From: Epiperipatus broadwayi
Taxonomy: Eukaryota > Onychophora > Udeonychophora > Euonychophora > Peripatidae
Reading direction: 5' to 3'
Length of the DNA: 64,000 nt
Assembly: GCA_028023455.1 (NCBI GenBank)
Contig: JAQFVV010000112.1
Location: 3,258,001-3,322,000 of the forward strand
A program made the translations under genes and the position numbers. Positions 23,843 to 36,599 of this stretch are shown here, piece after piece. The notes under the pieces were generated by a model. The model had not been told where the DNA came from. It ran no database searches and saw only the letters and a program-made list of their open reading frames with translations. Position 1 is the first letter of the stretch; each line of letters opens with the position of its first letter.

Positions 23843-23948
23843 TACTTTAGAGCCATCTATTGCAAGCTTGAGAAATTAATGAGTGCCAGCGAGTATACCA
23901 TCTAGTGTTGATCGATTTCTCAAGCTTACAGTAGTTGGCTTTAAAGTA
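23843..23948. mobile_element. 106-bp foldback (TA-flanked mini-MITE)
   Basis: Arms 23843-23876 and 23915-23948 are 34-bp inverted repeats. They share ACTTTA.AGCCA and AAGCTTGAGAAAT and have only a few mismatches. The outermost bases are TA on both sides, which fits a Tc1/mariner-type TA target duplication. The loop is 38 bp and there is no coding potential. Confidence 0.6.
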
Positions 23949-24220
23949 GGATGAAGATTAATGTTCTTGGAAGCATATACATGTATGAAAAAGTCTTGAT
24001 ATTAACCTTGTTAGCCAAAGGCTTGAAGGAAATTTCAGTTTCAATAAAACTTCTCAAGTACCTAAATGTATAGAAACATTTTGTGTTAGTTCTGTATAAC
24101 TATCATGCAAGTTAGCTTGAGTTCAAAATTATAGTTTTTTTTTAAAATATCCAATATCACATTAAGTAATAGATAGCTGGCTGCTGGATATATAAATCCA
24201 GTAGTTTGTTTTGAATCCTA

Positions 24221-24257
24221 GTCTTCACTGATGAGGTAAAACTGGAAACTATTCAGA
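24221..24257 (+). repeat. Degenerate hammerhead-like repeat, copy 4
   Basis: GTCTTCACTGATGA, then a 10-nt segment, then GAAACTATTC, preserves the core boxes CUGAUGA (24228-24234) and GAAA (24245-24248). Stem II is shortened, and stem III and stem I pairing are damaged. The orientation is opposite to the other copies. Confidence 0.35.
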
Positions 24258-25969
24258 AAATGGGTATTTTATAACACTATTCTCTGGTGCTCATTAGTTA
24301 CTCACGCTTATGGTAGATGGCTATTGAGTGTAATGAAGAGAAATTACTTTTGTACTTATGCAAAACATATATGCAAATGTGATTGCATAATTATGTAACA
24401 TTATTATATGAATGAGTGTACTCTTTAACAGTTAATGATTGTGGAGAGGGAGGGGGTGTAGAGCAAACAGTGACTATGCTCTTCGAGTATTAATACTTAT
24501 TGTTTAGTTATTTAACTTTATTCCAATCAGAGAATTTAAAATATAGACCAAATAGCCCGAGTTAACTTTACCTTTTCTAACAATCTTGCTTTCTGATCGC
24601 TTCTTCAAGCTGAATACTTTAAAAAACATTTGTGGTGAAGTGACAATTCTAAGTGGAACTTTTCATATCCAAAAAAAAAAAATCATACAGGATTTTAGTC
24701 TAGGAATAGCAATATTTCTAAAAAGCCCTTTTAATCAAAATAATTCTCACATACCATCTCCCACATCTTTCTTTATTTTTCAACCATCATTTTATCTTTT
24801 TTGTGGGTGAATATTTTTAATTTTCACTTCCTCTTTGTTTCATATACAATTTACCAAGATTTTTAACTTCAACCATACATAAAATTTAATATATTATGTA
24901 TGTTTTTAGTACAATATTGAGTGTTCGATTAACTCATTTTCTGTAAAAAACGTTGAACTATAATATCTTCTAAATCGATATTGTTTTGCTGATAGATAAT
25001 GCTCATCTATTAGAAATATGTAGATAATTGCAAGTAAAATATTAAAAAAAAAAAAAATTTTGCACGTGCGTGTAAACATAGTTTCAATTGAATTAATTAA
25101 TTTTTTTAATGTAGCTATAACTTTCGATATTCTAAGTTGATTGAAACTAGCTTTATTATTTTCTCGTTTAAAATAAGACAATAGAGGTGGGGATGGGGAG
25201 AAAAAATTGGGTGAAGTAGAATAATGGAATATAAAATAAAAATTGAAGAATAAAAGTCATAGAACAATAGAATTCACAATGCATCAGTAGAGAAAAAGAG
25301 ACCTTTTATTTGCTCTAAAGTGTGACAGCCACGTGATTTAAAGGGAATCGAAATTAGCACAGGACGAAACAAATAATAATTCTGCAAAATCTTGTCTTAA
25401 TTTCTAATATTTTGCAGAATTATGTAAAACAATTTATATATGTGCTTGTATCTACATATATAAAATGCAACCTTATATTATTTATGATAGATGTAATTCA
25501 AAAAACCTAATTAATCAAATAAATTTAATAAATTAAACGTTATTCTTTTCATATATGGAAAAATTTTTGTTAGCATTAAATGTATTTTACATTTAATGCT
25601 TTCAATAATATCTAGGTGTAAGATGCATTTGAGTATTATATATATATCCGAATAATTGCTTGCCCGGAAGTTCATATATTCAAGCACCGGACGTGATGGT
25701 GCATGTGCGATCCATGAACCCTGAACTTTACATGTAGTCTGCCACTTCCAGCACTAAATGTTCAGTCATTTTACATTAAGTCGCCAATATGACATTTGCT
25801 ACTTAATATTTGAAGCTGTCATAAACTTAACCATATATGTACAACATAAATTAATTGTACATACATAATTACTGTAGTACAGTAGCCGTAGTATCTAAAT
25901 ATTTATATATACATTTAGACACACAAATGGTTTTGAGTGCATCTCTTTAAAAATAATCAGTGATTTTAT
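24258..25969. other. No gene recognised; a SINE-like piece near 25709-25770
   Basis: Mostly AT-rich. At 25709-25770 the words GATCCATGAACC and CTGCCACTTCCAGCACT resemble family S2 (56813-56915). A minor GC-rich patch (25660-25720) includes AGCACCGGACGTGATGGTGC. I see no coding motif. Confidence 0.35.
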
Positions 25970-26030
25970 TGTTAGAGAGTTTATAAGAAATTTGAGCACT
26001 GGAAGTACCAAAACTAAAATCTGTACGAGT
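25970..26030 (-). mobile_element. SINE S2 fragment
   Basis: On the minus strand, TACTTCCAGTGCTCAAATTT followed by CTTATAAACTCTC matches the downstream part of family S2 (CTTCCAGTGCTCA, CTTATAAACTCCC at 56880-56908). The tRNA-like head is not preserved. Confidence 0.45.
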
Positions 26031-26434
26031 ATGTTACTTTTTAGAATCTGACATTGCTATTGTGCAAAATAATTTCCAGAGACATACCAGAATTGGAATC
26101 CATCCAATTGTGTTCCAGAATCTGACACAATCACTGCACAAAACCTATTTAAGGGTAGTGTATCTTTATTTTTTTATAATTTTTTAGATTTGTTTGATTA
26201 TTGTAACTTTAATTTTTATATACCTGAATGTGTGTTTAATGATAAATGTTTATTATATATATGTATGTAATATTCACTTTTTTCATATAATCCAATGATT
26301 AGAGATTAATATTCTCTCAAACGATCAAGTACAAGCTAGGAGATGCTATTTATAAAAGTTTTTCTACTCTAACCTCTTGGCCAAAGTGTCTTAAATATAG
26401 ACACTGAATGCAGATTTAAATGTCTAGATAAAAA

Positions 26435-26850
26435 GGATACAATATGGATCTGAGACATGGACACTTCACAAAAGACCACTACAGAAACTTGGGACTACTT
26501 AAGGTGGTAGTGGTGTGGATATGTTTGGGAATGACAAGGAAAAATCAAAAGCAAAATATGTGAATGAAAAAAGAAACAAGAATCAATGAAGCTGAGCTGA
26601 ATGTATTGCTAAAAAAAATAATAGATAGACAGTTGAATTCTTAAACTGGATCTTGAGAGATTGTTAAAACTCTCAAAAGAGGTCATGTTATACTTTTTTT
26701 TTCTTGTTTAAGATGGTTAGATTTAAATAATAGGGCTTGTTGAATTGATATAAGAGGAAAAGCTAGGAATTGAAACTGACTTAAATTTGTAGATCTTCCT
26801 GATGGGTTAATAATGATTGAAAATTTAACTAATTATAATTGATAATTATA
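26435..26850 (+). mobile_element. RTE-1 fragment, 3' end (plus strand)
   Basis: Frames match the C-terminal 130 or so residues of the 44-kb RT ORF: QYGSETWTLHKRPLQKL, VGMTRKNQK, LNWILRDC and EKLGIE segments, interrupted by stops and a small internal deletion. It ends near a GATTGAAAAT tail. It is 5' truncated at the same general region as the 16.2-kb copy. Confidence 0.65.
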
Positions 26851-28306
26851 ATGATTGACATTGTTTGTGATCTGTTGACATAGTTTGATAATATTTTCAA
26901 CTTTTGGAGCCACTGTATATTATAAACTAATGAGGTCTCTCTAACAACAAATTGTATATATATATGTTGATTTAAATATTTCCATGGATTCATAATAAAG
27001 AATAGAAATGAGATTATATCTATGTAAACAGAGATAACCTTTTTTTAGTTTTTGATGTTGCTAAGAAATTATCAATTTCTACTAATTGACAATCTCTGAG
27101 GCTAAACAAGTTTTCTCATTAATCTATAATAGCTTTTTTGTTGGGAGTTCTATTCTTTATTATAAATAAATATATATATTGAAACAGATTTAATATAATG
27201 ATTGTTGAATGTTTTAAGACTATAAGAAATATAAAAAAAGGATAATTATAATAGTAGTAGTAATAATAATAAGAATAGCAGCATAGATGTATTCTACCCA
27301 AGTGAAAAACAAAAGGGGGGGGGAAGTAGTTAATATTTTAGAGTCTTATTGAGTCAATAAAGCATGAATGGGTACAGACAGACAGCTTGCAGAAATGAAA
27401 TAAATGGAAGCATCCTAATAAGTATCAGCAAAGCATTTATTAAGGAAAACCCAATCTTAAATTAATAAATAACAATTATATTCATACTTGATGAAAAACT
27501 ACATCTGTTAAAAGCAAAAAGGGTTGAATGACCACTTTTCTTAAGATATGCTATATTCAATTACTAATAAAGTGTTTAAAAAACTATGATCATTAAGTGA
27601 TATAAATAGAATGAAAATTACCTTATTATTATTAAGCTGTGATAAATTGAAAGAAAAAATCTTATTTTTTTAAATTTTGAATTCCTTAGTAATCAAAATG
27701 AACATTTAATGAATATTAATTACAGAATGAAAGAGTAGAGTTTAAATTCTTCTCTTCCCTGAACTATATATGCAAAGATCCAAGTATTTCATAAAATGAT
27801 TTTCAAAATTAAAATTAAAAATGTTGTCACCATCAGTCATAACACTACACAGTGAGTCTACTCATAAAAAGTGTCAAAGTTCAACAATGGTTGGCTAATT
27901 AGTCTTCAGATATGGAGAAAGCATACTTTTTGATTACACATTATTATAGGAAGTGCAAGTTGAATAGTTTTATTAATTTGTCATGAGGCAGCTGGTTATT
28001 TTTTATAGGTATAAGTTTTCAAAGCCCCACATTTAGAGTGGCTACAATATATTGGAATAGAAAATAATAAATAAAAGGTTGAAAGGAGGAAAGCATTCAA
28101 GGGGGAACTTATTTAAAGGAATTATTCCATGCTTCTGAGACTAAACTCATTAAGAAAAACTACCAAAATCAATTTCAATTTATTATATTTGTTAATAAAA
28201 TCAAACAGTATTGAAACGACAACATAAATCCTAGAACCTAAAACAGTCTATTAATATAATTAAAACCGAATTAATAAACAATAATTATTCACGAAGTATT
28301 AATTTC
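26851..28306. other. No gene recognised; G9 run near 27314
   Basis: AT-rich sequence with a trinucleotide-like TAG/TAA tract near 27251-27285 and a G run at about 27314-27322. The leftmost part of the Penelope-like element may extend into 27830-28300 but is too decayed to delimit. Confidence 0.35.
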
Positions 28307-29420
28307 ATGACAATTTCTGACATGGCTTTAAGATATTATGGTGTGTTTGATGGAAAATGGTTCTGCATGAAAGATGGATGGCCTATGGGCATGCCAATGA
28401 ACGGAATATTTCCAGCATTTTTCTCAATCATTATGAGAAACAAATTTTACCCAAATATTACACCGCAGAACCAAGTATTGTATACATATGCTATGTAAAT
28501 GATTTATTTATAACTACACCTGAAAACATAACTAAAAATTCAGGACAACCTCCAGGTACACACAAAGTTAATACTGAATGGGGTATGGGAGGATGAAAAG
28601 CAAGAAGTGAAATACTTAGATATAAAATTGCAAAGAGACTATACAACTCAACTACTGCATGATCATTAAATCATTTGAAGTATGAGGATACACCCACCTG
28701 AATTCGAAGTCTCCAAGAGTATATAAATTGGCAGACTTAGCAGCATCCCTGTTTAGAAACCAACATCTCAGTAAATTTGAATCTGACAGAAAAAACAATT
28801 TAACTCGTTACTTGAAGACCTGAGGAGCATTGGATTTAAACATGAAGACCTGAGGAACATTGGATTTAAACATGGAGCCATTAACAGGAAAGCGAACAAT
28901 TTTATAACAAGCTAAGAACTAACCCAGCCAAAGAGAATATGCCATGTATGCTTTTACCATACATACCTACCTTGACTAAAAAAACTCATTTAAAACACTC
29001 TCAACAGATGTCAATTTAAGCTTTCATACTTTGCCTGCCACTAATAGACTAATCAATAATTCAAAAGATAAATTCACATCTGACTAAACTTCTCAGGCTG
29101 TTTACAAACTTACATGTTCCCATAACTGCTGTGTGTGGCATATGGGGAAACATGAGCTGCAATCGCTACTAGAGTTATTGCAACATCGATACTTACATAA
29201 CAGGGCAAGAATCAAACCTGAAGGTAAGTAGCTCAATATTTTTTGAATATCAAAGATCCACAGGCCACATATTTGAACCTACAATGGCTGAAATGATTTT
29301 CACTGAGCGCAATGACACCAAGTGCAAGATAAAGGAGGCTTGCTTATATAGCAGAAGACCTCAACTCCATTAACAGGAGAGATGCTTCTCTATTTCGAAA
29401 AAATGGGTGGTCTAAGTGAT
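28307..29420 (+). mobile_element. Penelope-like element relic (RT core plus GIY-YIG-like end)
   Basis: The forward frames give YYGVFDGKWFCMKDGWPMGM then PMNGIFPAFFS (28330-28425). This corresponds to the Penelope-like RT segment F.F.G..Y.Q..G.AMGSP.S...A. A damaged catalytic box follows (YAMNDLFIT, about 28490-28515, in place of Y.DD). A LEDLRSIGFKHEDLR region comes next. Near 29085-29400 there are VYKLTCSH, STGHIFEP and KIKEACLYSRRPQL segments resembling the GIY-YIG endonuclease domain of these elements. Stops and frameshifts are frequent and no intact frame remains. Terminal repeats are not visible. Confidence 0.6.
28813..28872 (+). repeat. 30-bp in-frame tandem duplication inside the Penelope-like relic
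   Basis: TGAAGACCTGAGGA.CATTGG-type units at 28813-28842 and 28843-28872 differ by one base. The unit is 30 bp (ten codons) and encodes EDLRSIGFKH twice. High identity next to heavily decayed flanks points to a recent local duplication. Confidence 0.85.
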
Positions 29421-32400
29421 TTTCATATATTTACATACATTTTTATTAGACAGCTAATAGCAAACATTATTATTATGTTATGAATATGGGAACACTCAAC
29501 GTTACTGAAAGCGCTAAGCAAATATAAACTTTTAATATAGCTTCATGGATGTGTGTTTTAAGTGCAATATGTAGATTATGAAACATACATGAAGTAAAAC
29601 TAAGCTTTTAAAAATATTGTAAAGGTGACCAAGGTCTAATATTAAAGTGAGGCCAACTTTGAAATTTTTTTTATATATATGGCTTTCAGATTGAATAAAA
29701 CTTTGATTGTTTTTATTTGTGAATTTATGTTTCTATTCATAAAAATATTAATGTAAAATAATCAGAATTGATTTTAGTCTCTAAAAATTAAATTATTTTA
29801 ATTTAAATTGTGTGCAATAAAACAAAAGAATTATTTTTCAACCAATTATAACATGCAATTGCCATGGATTTCTCATGTCTTTTCTTCATCTAAAATTAAA
29901 TATTTTAAATAAAACTCTAAATCTAGCTACATTATTAGTCAATATAGTGTGAAAAATAATTGTAAATATTTATGAAAAATAATTGTTTTCTAGTTGTCAC
30001 TGAATGTCATTGGTATGCAAATGGCAGTCAAGCAATGGTTATTCACTTGTTTTGATTATTTTTCTTCTAAAAATTAAAAATTTTTGAATTCAAAATATTA
30101 TGTATAGTGTTGTAAAAAATTATGGAAAATTTCTCAATCTATTATGAAAGCATAAAACATTTTACATTTTGCATGTGATTTCTGACTTTGACAGTTAGAA
30201 ACTCCTAGTCAACAATGGCCAAAATTGACAGCACTTTCAAGCACTATATAGGGTAAAAGAAGATGGCCGGTTGGCTCTTTCCATGATCATGTATGACAAG
30301 CAAAATTCATTTTTTTTTGCTAAAAGACTGCCAAATACAGATTTTTTTGGAAGTAAAATTTTAAAAATAGATTAAGCTAAGACTTTATAATAAAGTGAGT
30401 GTAAAATGAAGAAAATTTTTCCAAAAATGGTCAAAAACCGATGCAAAGTGCTAAATTATGAGATTTCATTGAAATTGCTAGTGAATTTAAGAAAATAAAG
30501 AAAAAAACTATTAGTAAGAATAATGTAATATTTTGTCTTTTCTGTTGACATGAGTTTAAATCCTTTTAAAAACATAATTTTAAAATATATTTTATATTTA
30601 TTTGAAAAAAGACTTAAGTAATGAAAACTAGTTATTTTTACTATAATTTCTATTAGACAAATAAAATGTAAGTGCTGCCATTTTGAAAAAAAAAAAATTC
30701 TCATTTAATCTTTGAAGTATATCTATATTTTGCTGATAATTCTTGCCATCTATTAACCCTCCTGTACTCTGACATTTGTCTTTGTTCTTATCTTTCAACT
30801 TTAATGTTTATTTTTTTAATGTGAATGAATAATTATTAATATCTAATAAATCTATCAACTTATGCTTTAAAAGTTCAATTTTTTTTTTTTTTTTAGCAAT
30901 TTTTATGATATTGCTATGTTCTTTAACAGACTGGTAGTGATGACATTTTCTAGACAGTTCATATTTACTTCCATTATAATTTTCATAATAATGTTACTCA
31001 GAAAAATATATTTTATATTTTAAAATAAAACACTTCTGTAGAAAATAATGATAAACTTTCCAAAAAATTGTTTAGTCATTCATAATATTCTCTGATATCG
31101 CACGGTTAAAACAAAATTTGAAAACAACCACCAAGAATACAATGGGTTTTCGTTATTGTAGAGCTCACCATATTTTGAAATTTCTGCTTTTCCAATTATT
31201 CTGACATTTTCAGAATTAAAAGGAAAAAAAATACACAAATTTTAAAGTTTGTAAAAAAAAGTTACCAAAATCTCTCAGTAGAGGGCTGAAGAAGCAAATT
31301 AAATTTCTTGACTTCCAGCCTGAATGTGATTTGGAGTAAAGAAAAAAATAGCTAATAAAAACAAAAACTAAAATATATAATCTTTACCTATGATTTGAAA
31401 GTATTTATCACAAGATTATAATAGAGATGTAGCATAAACCTTTCACATGGCGTCCAAGATATTCCATTTTTCATGATGCTATTCCCTAATACCATTCTGA
31501 AATAAATTATAAATTGCCACCAAACAATTATAATCTTTTTAAATTTAACCCTAATTATTGTCACTGTTTTGGATGTGTTTTTCAATATAGAAGTCAATCA
31601 TGCAATGAAAAATCTGTATTAACACATTTCATAATAAACTTTTCAACTCATTAGGAATTAATAATAGTATAAAAGCAGGCTAATAATTATATTTAATTAG
31701 AATCTCAAAAACCATTGTTTAAATTTTTTTGTACATTATATTTGTTTTCCATTTATTCAGCTGTGATATATGCCTAGGGCTGGCTTTCATTTTATCCACT
31801 TTTATGATCAAAAAATATACTAAATTATAAATAATAATAAAAAAAAAAAAATACTAAATTTCACTCATAATCACATTCTTTGCATTTGAAGATAAATAAT
31901 TTTAAACTTGAAATTTCAGGGAATGGATTTATGATTTTTACACGTTTAGAATTGAAAAATAAATCATTTTTTATTCTTCTCTTCTTTTTATAAATATAAT
32001 TTTATCTAATTTGAAAATGTATGTAATACATATGTCTAGTCCTTGCTGTAAGAAAACTAGCAAAAATTATACTTAACATGAGTGGGTCACTTAAATGGAA
32101 AATATAGATGGCTACCAATGCTATCTTCAAATTTTCTGATAAATATATCGATATTCTTGTTTAAACAAAAATATCAATATTTTTATAAATTTCCAATTTA
32201 AATGTAAAATACCTGCATAGTGCCAAATTTTGGAGCTGAAACTTCCATACATTTCACCCCAGGGCTATCATTTCTGGTGCTCAAACTTCCTATGCACTAC
32301 CAAGCAGTATGTTATTTATTTTTAAAGGAAATATTAAAAAAGATAGACAATTTGTATTGCAATAATATTGTCTATTATTCTTAATGAAATGGCTCTTCTG

Positions 32401-33530
32401 CACAATTATTCTGCCGACTTGGGAGATAAAGATTTTTGGTTTCAAGCTCAATTGTAATTTTCATTGCTTTAAACAGACAAACAAAGGTTAAATACTATTT
32501 TATTAGACATTTTTTAATGCAAATTAATATTGATAAAGAAAATAATAAAAATAAAATTTTATGGAATGAATTTGCTTTCTAAATACAGAATTTATAAAAG
32601 GACATGTAAAAAAACAATAAATCTGTAATTGAGAAAAGGGTATCTACACAGAGAGAGAATGTAATGGAATTGATTTTTCAAATAAAGAATGTAAATATAT
32701 ATATATATATAGAGAAAATAAAACAAGTATATTATGTTCAAATGAATAGTTATAGTTATATATGTAAGAGCATGATTATCAAAAAAGAATGTATAGACAT
32801 TGATTATACTACACAATTTATTGACAAAGAAACAAAACAAGATATAAAATTATTAGTAATGATAACATCCAAAATTGAAAACTTGTAAATACAAAATAAA
32901 ATAAAATTAACTATAGAAATAACAATAATGTAAGCACAAACAATCAATAGTGTATATGAAGAAAATTATAAAACAATAAATATATAGGAGAAACAAAAAC
33001 TAAGTTGAGACCAAATAGTTGACAAAAAAAAAATTATAAAAATTGCATACACATAAAAAAATTATTACATTTATAGATTATATAAACTGAATAATGAGTA
33101 AGGAGATTAAAATTTTTTATGATTATAAGACCTATAATTTTCAATAATCTCATATAGGTGGAGTTAGAAATTGATACAGTTTAAATTTAAATATAAGAAG
33201 TTTGTCTGATATAAAATGACACAATTTTAACAATGAAAATTAAGAAATGTAAATTATAAAATAATTAAGAAATTAAAATGTAATCTTTACATTAAATATC
33301 AGAATTTAATATTTGGGATAAACTAATGAATATTTAATATATAAATACTTGAAAGTATATATTTATTGATTTGTAAAACAATTATATAGTTTGATTTGTA
33401 ATATCGTGTTCAGTAATGCTTTTATTTACAAATACATTGTAAAAATATAAAAGATTAAAATAAAGGATATTTCAGTGTACAGTTTTTAAACTATACTAAA
33501 GTATATATAAGCAAAACACCATATGATTTC
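29421..33530. other. No gene recognised, about 4.1 kb
   Basis: Uniformly AT-rich DNA. I found no coding motif, no terminal repeats and no tRNA-like promoter that convinces. A possible degenerate SINE head sits at 32388-32445 (TGGTTTCAAGCTC as a B-box-like word). Short open frames here are in low-complexity sequence and unsupported. Confidence 0.4.
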
Positions 33531-33559
33531 AATCTTTCAGAGCCATTGTACATTGTGTT

Positions 33560-33620
33560 AATGTCTTGTTTACACCCTGAGTTAGTTTCTGAACTATGGC
33601 TTCTATCAGTGAGGGTTTAT
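33560..33620 (-). repeat. Hammerhead-like repeat, copy 3 (degenerate)
   Basis: On the minus strand: stem I strand ACCCUCA (33616-33610), CUGAUAG (33609-33603, core altered from CUGAUGA), a stem II segment, GAAA (33589-33586), C-UA, then AGGGU (33578-33574). AGGGU pairs with ACCCU. Compared with the 14.2-kb copy (UCCUCA/UGGGGA), the stem I sequence differs but pairing is kept. The GUC junction is damaged, so this copy should be inactive. Confidence 0.45.
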
Positions 33621-34013
33621 AAACTTTTATATCAAGGAACCACTTTTCTATTATCATGCTTATTCAAAATGACCTATAAGATTTTGAAATTAAGCCAACT
33701 TGAGAGCTGTAATATTTAGCCAATTTACACTAAATGGCTCTGATTAAAAGGAGAATTGGTCTAAAAGGTTGAGTTAAATGTAAGCAGAAAAGCCATGTAA
33801 TGATTTTTGGTATATACTATCAAGAATAATGCTTACAATAACATAAAAAGGATACTCATTAAAATGTATGGTAATGAGCACCTGTTTAGTTTGATACGTA
33901 ATAAGCTTAGAAGTTAGTGATAAAGGCCATAATCTATATTGGTGATATGGATATAACACCCATCAAGTATCTATTGATATCTTAAACTTGCAAATAGAAT
34001 GGAAAAAAGCATA

Positions 34014-34384
34014 TAAAATAATATATATTAAGGCTACAACCTTAAAACTATTCGACTGAAAAAACCGACAGTAGGGATCTCTGCAAATCTTTTAACACAA
34101 GATTTATTTAAAAGACAAGAGCGGCCACTCTTATCTAAACCTACTTCTCTAAATAAGTAGGAGAATCTAGAGCATTTTGACCTGAGAGCGTAAGGCTATT
34201 CAATACCTCACTAATTAAGTCCACAAATTCTATAACACGCTAACACTCGCGAAATCTTTCGATTTACAACGAGTCAATGTTGAGATCTTATGCTTAGAAA
34301 TCCATTAAAGATTTGCAGAGGTCCCTACTGTCGATTTTTCAGGCGCATAATTTTAAGGCTGTAGCTTTAATATATATTATTTTA
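34014..34384. mobile_element. 371-bp MITE with about 78-bp inverted arms
   Basis: Left arm 34014-34092 and right arm 34305-34384 are inverted repeats. Both carry TAAAATAATATATATTAA at the ends, then GCTACA.CCTTAAAA, CGACAGTAGGGA and CTCTGCAAATCTTT. The outermost TA on both sides could be a TA target duplication of Tc1/mariner type. The 212-bp interior is richer in G/C than the surroundings and contains short hairpins (for example CTACTT...AAGTAG at 34141-34161) but no protein. Confidence 0.8.
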
Positions 34385-34549
34385 GTAACGAGTAATGCGC
34401 TTTATAAATATAATTATTACAACTATACTAAAATACATATACATCAATTCTAAATTAAATTATTAGTCTCTTCAAGTTTAAAATCACTGCCATTGGCAGC
34501 ACATTTTTTTATTTGACGTTGGCTAGTGATTTACTTTTGAATTGGTATA

Positions 34550-35150
34550 TATGGTTTACTATAGTGATTATCTAAAGTGGATGGTGTCAAAATGTTGTTT
34601 GAGTTAGTTTGACACTTATAATTCAAAATGTAATTATTTAATATATATAAATATTTTTCATATATGAGAGATGGGCGACCTGGACCATCTATCTGATGGG
34701 TGCTAGTTCAGCATGAAATGCATCTTGGGGTCATTTGTCTTATTCCTTTTTAAAAAAAAATATGTGATAGTATTGAGCTTATTTAATATATTTATAAGGA
34801 TATAACACATGGTAAAGAGAAATGTGAATAACTCCATGTCTGTGTGTGTGTTTAATTTTAAAAAAATGATATATATTAATCTGAGTTTTAAAGTTCGTAT
34901 ATGTGTTAGAAACAATCTAGTTTAGTAAATGATTACTAATAATCGTTACGGTATTTATCTAAAGTGGCTGATGTCAAAGGTGTGGGTAGAGTTAATTTGA
35001 CATTTGTAATTCAAAATGTAATTATTTAATATAGATATTTTTCATATAATAGATATATATGAGAGATGATGACCTGGACCAACTAATGAATGTTGGTTCA
35101 GCACGAAATGGATTTTGGGGGTCATTTGCCTTTTATTGTATTTTTATTTA
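34550..35150 (+). repeat. Dispersed repeats R2 and R3 in tandem arrangement
   Basis: Two successive blocks. Each has an R2-like part (about 34556-34640 and 34825-35025, with GTATTTATCTAAAGTGG or GATTATCTAAAGTGGATG) followed by an R3 part (about 34665-34745 and 35058-35145). The R3 part carries GACCTGGACCA, a TTCAGCAYGAAATG segment and GGGGTCATTTG. R3 recurs at 53465, 55935 (inverted) and 56405 (inverted). No protein was found. Confidence 0.65.
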
Positions 35151-35314
35151 TAGGAATTTAAAAGAATATGTAGTATTGAGATTGTTTAATATATTTATAA
35201 AGTGATTAGTTTTCTTTTTATCATTTGATAACTCAAAGTATATATATTAATAAATTAAAATTTGCATAACGGTAAATGAAACTATCTTAAATGAATACAA
35301 ACCAATGCTAGAAT

Positions 35315-35390
35315 GTTTCAACAGCGCTACCTGTATTATTTAATCGCATGATTCGGAATTGTTTTAAAATATAGGTAGCGTTGTTGAAAC
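35315..35390. repeat. 76-bp hairpin with 18-bp arms
   Basis: GTTTCAACAGCGCTACCT at 35315-35332 is inverted at 35373-35390 with one mismatch; the loop is 40 bp. The arms are strikingly GC-richer than the surroundings. It could be a tiny foldback element or a transcribed hairpin; no flanking target duplication is evident. Confidence 0.6.
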
Positions 35391-36149
35391 TTATGAACTG
35401 ACCAATGATGGTTGCTTTAATTCTAAAGTGAACTGCTAGTGTTTGATATATTCATTTGTGATATTAAACTGTGAAATATTGTGTATAAAGTACGTTAATT
35501 TCGAATTACGATTTTCCTGCAATTATCTCATTTTGATGTGCAAAAATTTCCTCATCCCTTCTTCCCATCTTTTTTTTTACCTACTAAAATATTTAACATT
35601 TCTTAGTCAAAATAAGTTTGAAGCTGATGGTGTGTATTTATTAATTTTAATTTTAGGAATAAATATTTTCATTTCCTTCCTTTAAAAAAGAAAAACAAGT
35701 CGATTGAGTAATTTTTAATTACTTAATTTTAGTTTGCCTAAAGGCAAAATCAATAATAACCGGATATATCTATCTATATGCACAAGCATATATTTGTACT
35801 TGAGTGTTAGTAAAAAAGTATAAAATATACAAATAATAAGTATCTGTCTTCCTATTTTCATTTACCGCATAAACACACAAAGTTTATTCAGAAGATTAGA
35901 AGTCTTTTCAAATAAATTCCCCACTGCATGGCTAAGCTATCACCCCCTCCCCCTCGATAGGGAAGAGTGAAAAAAGAAAAAACTATCCTATTTTATAAAA
36001 TGCAATTAAGAATGTTTTTCCTCTCATGTTTTACTTCTACCTAAAAGTAGATATTCATTTACTGATCAATGTTAAATGGGTAGGCTCCTGGATTATCTAT
36101 GAACCAGTTATGTGAAAAAAATGGCAAAGCTTTTTTGAAAATAATTTTA
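35391..36149. other. No gene recognised
   Basis: AT-rich sequence; a C-rich patch CACCCCCTCCCCCTCG lies at 35941-35956. No coding motif. Confidence 0.4.
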
Positions 36150-36230
36150 TTTGGCTTGGATTTGAACCCCAGATCTTAGCTATATAGCAGGCGAGTGTGG
36201 TAACTCTGCATCACAATGCTTTTATGCAGA
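36150..36230 (-). mobile_element. tRNA-derived SINE S1 (minus strand)
   Basis: On the minus strand, GGTTCAAATCC at 36168-36158 is an exact B box. Upstream, TGCAGAGTTACCACACTCGC and CTGCTATATAGCTAAGATCT form a tRNA-like head related to the copy at 2764. It is unlikely to be a working tRNA because the A box is imperfect and no acceptor stem is evident. Confidence 0.6.
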
Positions 36231-36599
36231 ATACACATATATATACTGAAATATTAAAGAATGCTGATAGATCAGACTTGCTAATTTCAGTTTGAACTTT
36301 TTCCATTCTTAGCCTCTAATTAAAATTAGATACCCATTTTTGACCAATATTGTATGATTAACTGGATTGGATATAGATCAGCTATGTGTTTATGCACCCT
36401 GACAAAAAATATTTGTATAGAATATACAATAATCCCAGTGCTTAATGCTAAAGTGAAATAAATATTAAATGACCCCACATGGCTAAGAAATTAAGCACCA
36501 TTCTCTATGAAGTAAATATATAAATATATTAGAATCCTTGTATATGGGCTAATATATTTATTTAGAGGGTGTTGCTAAATTTCTTAGCAATGTGGACAT

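Noticed and set aside
32592-32888. Overlapping open frames on both strands
   Set aside because: They sit on a TA microsatellite (32695-32710) with low-complexity translations and no coding motif.
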